From Rhodobiaceae bacterium (GTDB lineage Bacteria; Pseudomonadota; Alphaproteobacteria; Parvibaculales; Parvibaculaceae), in contig NVWR01000004.1 of NCBI GenBank assembly GCA_002746275.1, positions 80,752 through 88,792 on the forward strand: a stretch of 8,041 bases of DNA, written 5' to 3'. Positions 1-5,148 of the stretch are shown here, piece after piece (position 1 is the first letter of the stretch; each line of letters opens with the position of its first letter). The notes below the pieces were generated by a model. That model searched no databases. It saw only the letters and a program-made list of their open reading frames with translations, and was not told the DNA's origin. Position numbers and translations under genes: made by a program.

Positions 1-5
1 ATTGG

Positions 6-33
6 CCGCTATACTCATCCCGCTATACTCATC
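6..33. repeat. Perfect 14-bp tandem duplication
   Basis: CCGCTATACTCATC occurs twice head to tail (6-19 and 20-33) with no mismatch. Each copy contains TATACT, which resembles a -10 box, but no matching -35 lies at the right distance inside the window. It lies about 215 bases upstream of the CoA-transferase start and near the window edge, so further copies may exist to the left of base 1. Whether it is a regulator binding site or a replication-slippage product cannot be decided here. Confidence 0.75.
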
Positions 34-158
34 TCACGCCGATAATTGGGTCATCCGATTTCGGGAGGATGCACCGACCACGCGCCCGCCCTGCCGACAG
101 TCAATTTAGCGGAGGGGCGTAAAAGATTTGGTTATTGCGAAAGTCGTATTTTTCGTAA

Positions 159-189
159 AAGTGAAACAATTCGCTTACCACGTTATAGT
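159..189 (+). promoter_or_regulatory. Candidate promoter/operator of the CoA-transferase operon
   Basis: This lies in the AT-richest stretch before the first gene. TATAGT at 184-189 matches the -10 consensus at five of six positions. The hexamer 17 bases upstream, GTGAAA (161-166), is only a fair -35. An imperfect inverted repeat, AAGTGAA-ACAA-TTCGCTT (159-176, one mismatch per arm), covers the -35 side, and CGTTA/TAACG (181-185 and 200-204) flanks the -10 side. Either could be a repressor site. Transcription from here would give a leader of roughly 50-60 nt. This is pattern matching only. Confidence 0.3.
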
Positions 190-249
190 GACGCATCATT
201 AACGATAAAATTCCCGATTCAGAAGGGAATGAGAGCAGGAGTGAGTGAC

Positions 250-1452
250 ATGGCAGGAGTTTTGGACGGCATTAAAGTTCTCGATTTTGGTCGCTATATT
301 GCCGGACCTTATTGCGCAACGTTGCTTGCTGACATGGGAGCCGATGTCATCCGGATTGAAAAGCGCGAAGGTAGCGAAGACCGGTTCGTACAACCTGTCA
401 TTCCTGACGCCGCCCCTGGCGAAGGGGGCGAAGGAACCATGTTCCTCCAACTCAATCGCAACAAGCGCGGCATGACGCTTGATCCGATGTGCGACGAGGG
501 TCGCGCGATTGTCGCAAAGCTGGTGGCTGAGGCCGACATTGTCGTCGCCAACCTGCCGCCACAAACGCTCAAAGCCATGGGTCTCGACTACGCAACGTTA
601 GAGGCAATCAATCCGCGGGTGATCCTCACCACGGTTTCCGCCTTCGGTCACGGCGGGCCCTATTCAGACCGGGTCGGGTTTGACGGTGTCGCCCAGGCGA
701 TGAGCGGGGCTGCCTATCTCACAGGGCGCGCCGATGAGCCCACAAAGAGCTATGCCCCTTGGGTGGACTTTGGAACTGCTGTCCTTTCTGCCTATGGCAC
801 CATGGCCGCCTTGATGGCGCGTGACCAAACTGGCAAGGGACAGATGGTTGAAGGGGCATTGCTCGCGACCGCGCTCAATTTTTTCAACTTCCACCTGATC
901 GAACAAGACCTGCGGCAGACAGACCGCACAGCGATCGGCAATCGCAGTCCCTATGCGGGGCCCGCCGACTGCGTGCAAACCAAAGATGGTTGGATATTTG
1001 TTCAAGTCATTGGCGCTCCCCTCTTCAAACGCTGGACGCGTTTGATGCAGGAAGAAGAATGGCTGACCGACCCCCGCTTTAGCACCGATTTGAAGCGAGG
1101 CGAAAATGGAGAAATTCTCAGCGAACGCACGGCTACCTGGGCCGCCGACCTGACGACGGAGGAAGCCCTTGAGGCACTCGCAGAGGCGCGCATTCCCGCA
1201 GGGCCGGTTTATTCCCCCGCACAGGCCCTCGCCGATCCTCATATCCAGGCCATGCAATACATGAAGCCCGTGGACTTTCCCGGCCTTCCCAAACCCGCTC
1301 CCATTATGGATATTCCGATCCGCCTGTCGGCAACACCGGGCGGTATCCGCCACCGGGCGCCTCTTCTGGGCGAACACACAGATAGTATTCTCAAGGATTT
1401 GGGATATGACCCGTCCGCCATCGCGCAATTACGCCAGAACGGCGTTATCTAA
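250..1452 (+). CDS. CaiB/BaiF (class III) CoA-transferase
   Basis: A 400-residue protein, the usual length for class III CoA-transferases, which move CoA between carboxylic acids in the cytoplasm through an aspartyl-CoA thioester. The N-terminus has the family signature: LDGIKVLDF at residues 5-13, then GPYCATLLADMGADVIRIEK to about residue 38. A second conserved block, GGPYSDRVGFDGVAQAMSG, lies near residues 135-153. Asp173 in PWVDFGTAV sits where the catalytic aspartate of formyl-CoA transferase (Asp169) is expected. The ATG at 250 is chosen because AGGAG (237-241) lies 8 nt before it and homology begins right after it. The frame stays open back to a TTG at 46, but that segment is AT-rich and unlike the family; GTG 241 and ATG 229 are weaker choices. 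It probably forms an operon with the PLP-enzyme gene 23 nt downstream. The acyl substrate cannot be read from the sequence; carnitine, formate/oxalate, racemase-like and dicarboxylate subfamilies look alike at this level. Confidence 0.93.
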   Translation: MAGVLDGIKVLDFGRYIAGPYCATLLADMGADVIRIEKREGSEDRFVQPVIPDAAPGEGGEGTMFLQLNRNKRGMTLDPMCDEGRAIVAKLVAEADIVVANLPPQTLKAMGLDYATLEAINPRVILTTVSAFGHGGPYSDRVGFDGVAQAMSGAAYLTGRADEPTKSYAPWVDFGTAVLSAYGTMAALMARDQTGKGQMVEGALLATALNFFNFHLIEQDLRQTDRTAIGNRSPYAGPADCVQTKDGWIFVQVIGAPLFKRWTRLMQEEEWLTDPRFSTDLKRGENGEILSERTATWAADLTTEEALEALAEARIPAGPVYSPAQALADPHIQAMQYMKPVDFPGLPKPAPIMDIPIRLSATPGGIRHRAPLLGEHTDSILKDLGYDPSAIAQLRQNGVI

Positions 1453-1475
1453 CTCCCCTGACGAAAGACTGGTGC

Positions 1476-2501
1476 ATGCCCCAATTTCCTTCTGATCTGC
1501 CCTTCTATTCATTAATGAACGGCCCCACTCCGTTGCAGGAAATGCCAAGGTTGCGCGCTGCTCTGTCAGAGCAAGGGGCCAATTGCCCGCGACTGTTTGT
1601 TAAACGGGATGACATGACGGGCCTTGCTGGTGGCGGCAACAAAACACGCAAACTGGAATATCTCATTGGTGACGCACTGGCGCAGGGGGCGGATACCATC
1701 GTCACTGCGGGTGCTATTCAATCCAACCATGTGCGCCAAACTGCGGCGGCGGCGGCCAATGCCGGATTGAAAGTACACGCCATCCTCTTCGATACAGTTG
1801 ATGGGTATCAGGACCCGGCATACAGAACGTCCGGCAACTTGTTACTCGATAAAATCCTAGGGGCCAAAATTCGCATTGAACCCAAAGATGCCGATGCCAT
1901 TGCCGTTTTCAAAGAAGTCTTGGATGCCATCAAGGCCGATGGCGGTACGCCCTATGTCGTGCCCGTTGGCGGGTCAAACGCAGTGGGCTCAACGGCTTAT
2001 GCCGCTGTGTTTCTGGAAATTGAAGAACAGGCCGCCACTCAGGGGCTCGCCCTTGACCGGATTGTTCATGCGACGGGAAGCCTCGGCACACAGAGCGGGC
2101 TTCTCGCGGGCCGGGCCCTGGCGGGAAGCCGTACACGGGTTGACGGGATCAGCGTGGCTCGCCCGACACGGGATGCATTAATTGACGAAGTGTTGGAGAT
2201 TGCCAACGCCACAGCAAAACGTATCGGGGCGGGGCGCGTCAACGACGCAGATGTGCTTGTGGACTTCAGATACCTTGGTGAGGGATACGGTCTCCCGACC
2301 AAAGACATGGTCTCAGCTGTCGAACTGGTGGCCCGCACTGAAGGTATCCTGTTGGACCCGGTTTACACCGGCAAAGCCATGGCAGGCATGATCGCCCTCA
2401 TCAAGAGCGGTGAAATCAGCCCGGACGAGACAATCGTGTTTTTGCACACGGGTGGCATGCCCGGCCTGTTTGCCTATCCGTCGCAGTTTGGAAACGGGTG
2501 A
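1476..2501 (+). CDS. PLP-dependent D-cysteine desulfhydrase-like lyase (possibly L-cysteate sulfo-lyase)
   Basis: A 341-residue fold-type II PLP enzyme of the ACC deaminase/D-cysteine desulfhydrase family. GGGNKTRKLEYL (residues 52-63) contains the PLP-binding Lys56. QSNHVRQTAAAAA (82-94) contains the Ser83/Asn84 pair that contacts the cofactor and substrate carboxylate. ATGSLGT (199-205) is the phosphate-loop region; its Leu203 replaces a more usual Gly. In ACC deaminase, Glu295 and Leu322 decide ring opening; here the equivalent positions are Thr298 (DPVYTGK) and Thr325 (LHTGG), which points away from ACC deaminase and toward D-cysteine desulfhydrase (D-cysteine to pyruvate, sulfide and ammonia). 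L-cysteate sulfo-lyase (CuyA) of marine alphaproteobacteria is in the same family and cannot be excluded. The gene starts 23 nt after the CoA-transferase stop, with a weak GAAAG ribosome site (1463-1467), so the two are probably cotranscribed. Family assignment is firm; the substrate is inference. Confidence 0.88.
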   Translation: MPQFPSDLPFYSLMNGPTPLQEMPRLRAALSEQGANCPRLFVKRDDMTGLAGGGNKTRKLEYLIGDALAQGADTIVTAGAIQSNHVRQTAAAAANAGLKVHAILFDTVDGYQDPAYRTSGNLLLDKILGAKIRIEPKDADAIAVFKEVLDAIKADGGTPYVVPVGGSNAVGSTAYAAVFLEIEEQAATQGLALDRIVHATGSLGTQSGLLAGRALAGSRTRVDGISVARPTRDALIDEVLEIANATAKRIGAGRVNDADVLVDFRYLGEGYGLPTKDMVSAVELVARTEGILLDPVYTGKAMAGMIALIKSGEISPDETIVFLHTGGMPGLFAYPSQFGNG

Positions 2502-2508
2502 TCAGCCC

Positions 2509-2554
2509 GGCCGGCTTCAAGCCCTCAGGCGGATGCCTGAAGGGCGATCCGGCC
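2509..2554. terminator. Nested inverted repeat between convergent genes, candidate bidirectional terminator
   Basis: The inner stem is GCCCTCAGGC (2521-2530) paired with GCCTGAAGGGC (2535-2545), with one bulged base and a GGAT loop. The outer stem is GGCCGG (2509-2514) paired with CCGGCC (2549-2554). It starts 8 nt after the PLP-enzyme stop, and its right half lies within the last codons of the minus-strand gene, including that gene's TGA (2525-2527). There is no strong T-tract on either strand (only CCGTTT on the plus side), so termination would be inefficient or factor-assisted. Position and pairing are clear; function is inferred. Confidence 0.5.
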
Positions 2555-4027
2555 CCGTTTGGTCAATGTACTAGACGCTGAGGCCCCGCACACACGCTTG
2601 CTCAGTTCGCACGCAACGGCCAGGTAGGCCTCGGCATTTTCAGCCTCGTCTGCCTCGCTATAACGAAGCTCTTCAATAATCGCATCTTCATAAGAGACGA
2701 CATAGGCCTCTAGCTCCGGCTGCGTTCTGTCAAAGGCATTCTGCGCGCCAATGGCCTTTGCCAAAGGTTTTACATCGTCCATAAAATCTAGCTCACGCAA
2801 AATCCGGATCACGCGTTCATCGTCCGGCAAACGGGAGACATCTACCCTGCGTGGGCCGCCGCGACCAAATCCTCCCACCCGCTGGAGCGGCAGCGCGTTG
2901 GACAGATCTTTAAGGTAATGCGAAAATTCATCGCCCACCGCTGTCGAAATGAGATTTCGGGAGGTCAGGAGACGCTGTCCCCAATTTCCAATTCTCAGTA
3001 ATTCTATTTCTTTAGTGATCCCGCTCGACAGGTCTGAAAACTCCACGATCAGCCCATGCAGCTCGCTGAGATCCGAGAGCCCCGGTCGAAGTCCGCGGAA
3101 ATGATCGGCAATGCTCTCCAGGCGTTTGATCAGACGTTCGCCCAGAATCGAAAAGTCAGTCCTGGAAATCATCGTATCGTCGCTTCTCTGCGCGACTTTG
3201 CGTGCAAGCCTCAGAATTTGCCAGGGGAACTCCAACCGTCCCATCAAAGCAAGGGCCAGATAAATTGCTCGGTCCGGATCCCGTTCGTACAATCTGTCGT
3301 ATATATCCCGAACGCTGGAAACCATTATGTCATCGAAGGAGGAAATGAGGCGCGGCACTTCGTAATGCATTTGCCTTACTTCATCCAAGATCATGAAGAC
3401 GTCTGCGATCTCACGAGCATCCTCCAGGATTGCAAAATCTCCCAATTTCTTCATGAGACGATCAAAATGTTCGGGTTCGGTTTCACTGCGCTCCAACGCG
3501 GCAGACATTGCAGCTGCCGTCGCTTCTTGCATAACTGTGATCGCCGCCGACAGAGCCTCTTCATCACCGCTATCCAAATGACGATGAACCCGGTCCAGCA
3601 TGTCGGGGAAAGTATCTGGGAGAACGTCTTCCTGTATCCAGTTCCAAATCGGCTCCGTTGAACTGCGAGGAATGCGTCCCACTTCCTTCTCAGTCCGTTC
3701 ACCGTCGAAAAGAAAATCCTCGAACGGCGCCATAAACAACCGCTGGATCGCTTCTCGCCTTTTCTCAATTTCTGCATCGTCGGGAACGGGTTCTACGTTA
3801 TCGGGAACAGGTTCCACGTCGTCAGAGACGGGCTGCCCCAGGCACTCCCTCAGCTCCTCCACAGAAAGTCCAAGATGGCTGGCGGGCATAGCACCGCTAT
3901 CGACTGCTTCCAGCAGTTTGCGCGCAGCATCGGAAGGAAGCTGGCTCAAGAAACTTCTTAATGTGTCAGCTTTTTCCAAAGCATCCCTTCCACCACAAAC
4001 CACTTGCCCATTGCGCCAGGCGAGCAA
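2525..4027 (-). CDS. Uncharacterised acidic, mostly helical protein of about 500 residues
   Basis: I do not recognise this protein. It is visibly rich in Asp, Glu, Leu and Arg with few glycines, except a short GGFGRGGPRR patch (residues 388-397). It has no signal peptide and no membrane segment, so it is probably cytoplasmic and alpha-helical. A short N-terminal helical part (1-64) is joined to the rest by a linker of three 7-residue Pro/Asp repeats (65-85). The segment DPDRAIYLALALMGRLEFPWQ (about 255-275) has the spacing of a helical-repeat unit. The start is a TTG at 4027 with only a weak GGGG ribosome site 9 nt upstream (plus-strand positions 4037-4040). It is the only ATG/GTG/TTG in frame between the upstream stop (4091-4093) and residue 47, yet the upstream frame still reads like protein, so the true N-terminus may differ. 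The long uninterrupted frame and coding-like composition support a real gene. It is convergent with the PLP-enzyme operon. No function is proposed. Confidence 0.8.
   Translation of the reverse strand: MLAWRNGQVVCGGRDALEKADTLRSFLSQLPSDAARKLLEAVDSGAMPASHLGLSVEELRECLGQPVSDDVEPVPDNVEPVPDDAEIEKRREAIQRLFMAPFEDFLFDGERTEKEVGRIPRSSTEPIWNWIQEDVLPDTFPDMLDRVHRHLDSGDEEALSAAITVMQEATAAAMSAALERSETEPEHFDRLMKKLGDFAILEDAREIADVFMILDEVRQMHYEVPRLISSFDDIMVSSVRDIYDRLYERDPDRAIYLALALMGRLEFPWQILRLARKVAQRSDDTMISRTDFSILGERLIKRLESIADHFRGLRPGLSDLSELHGLIVEFSDLSSGITKEIELLRIGNWGQRLLTSRNLISTAVGDEFSHYLKDLSNALPLQRVGGFGRGGPRRVDVSRLPDDERVIRILRELDFMDDVKPLAKAIGAQNAFDRTQPELEAYVVSYEDAIIEELRYSEADEAENAEAYLAVACELSKRVCGASASSTLTKRGRIALQASA
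3773..3835 (-). repeat. Three tandem 21-bp units within the unknown gene
   Basis: These encode QPVSDDV, EPVPDNV and EPVPDDA (residues 65-85), an in-frame imperfect heptapeptide repeat. The second and third units are close to identical at the DNA level (plus-strand starts tcgggaacgg and tcgggaacag); the first is more diverged. The segment is likely a flexible acidic linker between the N-terminal part and the main body, and copy number could vary between strains. Confidence 0.7.
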
Positions 4028-4111
4028 TCCGGTTAGCCCCGTTGCCCACCCTTCACATGCCTGGGAAAAGGCACATTCTACCTCTGAAAACTAGCGTACC
4101 TTTGCTTAACA

Positions 4112-4125
4112 TTTTGTTCACAAAA
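4112..4125. promoter_or_regulatory. AT-rich palindrome upstream of the unknown gene
   Basis: TTTTGT-TC-ACAAAA is a perfect 6-bp inverted repeat around a 2-base centre. It lies 85-98 nt upstream of the TTG start of the minus-strand unknown gene, in the low-GC gap 4094-4193. Size and symmetry fit a dimeric regulator site; no matching regulator gene is in the window. Other than this palindrome I see no strong promoter in the gap. Confidence 0.25.
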
Positions 4126-4193
4126 ATCACGGCGCCTTGATCTCGCACCCGCCGTTTTCTGCTGTTTTATGGCCAGGCAAGCTCAACAGTCAC

Positions 4194-4221
4194 AAAAAGG
4201 GCCGCAGAACCTATGCGCCCC
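4194..4221 (-). terminator. Intrinsic terminator of the DUF2161 gene
   Basis: Read on the minus strand, GGGGCGC (4221-4215) pairs with GCGGCCC (4205-4199) with one internal mismatch and a 9-nt loop, followed directly by TTTTT (4198-4194). The hairpin begins 6 nt after the TGA of the DUF2161 gene, the usual position for a factor-independent terminator. It would also separate transcription of this gene from the minus-strand unknown gene that follows. Confidence 0.55.
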
Positions 4222-4227
4222 GCAGCC

Positions 4228-4869
4228 TCATTCAATCAATTTTTTCATTTCTACAGAGTATTCGCCTACCGCCGCTTGCCCCTTGGGGCTAAGGCCATAA
4301 ATCCCGACTTTTACGCGTTCGAACCAGCCGTAATGGTTGTCGGCCATCAAGCGGCGGGCGGTTTTTACATCCGCGCGCTTTGCAACCTCTGCCGCTTTGG
4401 TGGGGCCGATTTCCTGGAGAACTTTCACGCAGCGCAAAGCGTCCTGACGGTAGGCGGTCATCAGGCCTGTTCGGGTCGAACCACCCGTGTTGGGGTCGCC
4501 GACGCGCTTGGTGAATTCTTTTAAAAGCCTCTGTTGCCGCTGCTTGGATTTACGCGGCTTGTAGGGTGCCGGGTCGATGTGAATTTCAACAGATCCATCC
4601 CCAAGCCTCACCGTGATAAGCCCTAGACCCAGCCGACGGCAGAGTGATTTGTTGGCCCGGATCGATTTTGCAAAACCTCTCCCGCTGCCGCGGGGCACTG
4701 CTATATACACCAGATCGGTAATTGATTGCCGCTCGGTCGCCTGATGAAATAATGTGAGTGAAAAGCCGGTCTTTAACTCCACAATCACCGGGTCTTCGTC
4801 ATTCCGTGTGGCGACAACATCGCATACGCCAACTTCGCCTTTTACCTCATAGCCCTGCCCTTCGAGCAT
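4228..4869 (-). CDS. DUF2161 family PD-(D/E)XK nuclease-like protein, 5' end uncertain
   Basis: This belongs to DUF2161, annotated as putative PD-(D/E)XK phosphodiesterases and known mainly by sequence. From the ATG at 4869 it has 213 residues. The nuclease-fold core is visible: Asp17 (VCDVVA), then Glu31 and Lys33 in VIVELKTGF, giving the D-Xn-ExK metal-site pattern, and a following helix with Gln43 and Gln48. A conserved stretch DPNTGGSTRTGLMTAYRQDA runs from residue 125 to 144. A C-terminal winged-helix-like segment (about 154-200) includes MADNHYGWFERV. The family N-terminus, usually (M)-ETDLYPPVKAFLE, is present here as ETDLYAPVKA encoded at 4899-4870, upstream of the ATG. That frame is open back to TGA (about 4976-4978) but has no ATG, GTG or TTG. 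An ATG at 4907-4905 is out of frame; one extra base just after it would give M-A-P-E-T-D-L-Y. The 4869 start is therefore probably an artefact of a frame break, or translation begins at a rare codon such as the ATC that follows GGGAGG near 4940. A terminator lies just downstream. No substrate is known; DNA repair or defence roles would be guesses. Confidence 0.85.
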   Translation of the reverse strand: MLEGQGYEVKGEVGVCDVVATRNDEDPVIVELKTGFSLTLFHQATERQSITDLVYIAVPRGSGRGFAKSIRANKSLCRRLGLGLITVRLGDGSVEIHIDPAPYKPRKSKQRQQRLLKEFTKRVGDPNTGGSTRTGLMTAYRQDALRCVKVLQEIGPTKAAEVAKRADVKTARRLMADNHYGWFERVKVGIYGLSPKGQAAVGEYSVEMKKLIE

Positions 4870-5011
4870 TGCTTTGACCGGGGCGTAAAGGTCTGTCTCG
4901 GGCGCATTTTTGTTTCTTGTTGAAACGCGAGTTGCGATTTGTGCCTCCCGAATCTGTTGGCTCCACCGTCGTCACTATTTCTCTAGCGCGGAACGCAAGG
5001 TCTCGTCCGCC

Positions 5012-5034
5012 ATCAACGGGCTTGTCCCGGTGAT
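5012..5034. repeat. REP-like intergenic palindrome
   Basis: ATCAACGGG-CTTGT-CCCGGTGAT forms a 9-bp stem with one mismatch. On the minus strand the core reads ATCACCGGGACAAGCCCG. When translated in one minus-strand frame it gives LDHRDKP, a string I associate with dispersed alphaproteobacterial intergenic palindromes that are often mis-translated as short hypothetical proteins. It lies between the thiolase and DUF2161 genes. Only one copy is in the window, so repetitiveness is recalled and not shown. Confidence 0.5.
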
Positions 5035-5087
5035 CCAGCACCTCCGTCGCGCCCACGGTTGATGGCACCGCCGAACACTTCATAGAA

Positions 5088-5130
5088 CCCTCTTGCCATT
5101 ACCCGATCAAGTCGAGCGATGGCAAGAGGG
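5088..5130 (-). terminator. Perfect 12-bp inverted repeat after the thiolase gene
   Basis: CCCTCTTGCCAT (5088-5099) and ATGGCAAGAGGG (5119-5130) are exact reverse complements separated by 19 nt. On the minus strand the hairpin begins 18 nt after the thiolase TAG, so a terminator or mRNA 3'-end stabiliser for that gene is the simplest reading. The following bases (TTCTATG) hold only a weak T-tract, arguing against a strong factor-independent terminator. The distal arm contains AAGAGGG, a good ribosome-binding sequence for the short open frame that starts at 5083. Confidence 0.5.
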
Positions 5131-5148
5131 GAAGATGCTTGATAGCGA

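Noticed and set aside
46..249. In-frame extension of the CoA-transferase back to a TTG at 46
   Set aside because: No ribosome site, AT-rich and promoter-like composition, and no resemblance to the family; homology begins right after the ATG at 250.
664..1428. Minus-strand 254-codon frame opposite the CoA-transferase
   Set aside because: It is antisense to conserved family motifs, with Cys- and His-rich low-likelihood composition.
3056..4094. Plus-strand open frames opposite the unknown gene (201 and 164 codons)
   Set aside because: The minus-strand frame spans the whole region without a stop and has far more protein-like composition; these are shadows.
4213..4524. Plus-strand open frame of 103 codons
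   Set aside because: It is antisense to the well-supported DUF2161 gene and includes its terminator; the protein resembles nothing.
4912..4926. GTTTC-TTGTT-GAAAC small hairpin near the DUF2161 5' end
   Set aside because: Only 5 bp, with the T-run on the wrong side for a terminator in either direction; likely chance.
4847..5083. Short minus-strand open frame of 78 codons with a good ribosome site
   Set aside because: Its translation runs through the REP-like palindrome (LDHRDKP) and then out of frame into the DUF2161 N-terminus; it looks like translated intergenic sequence and not a gene.
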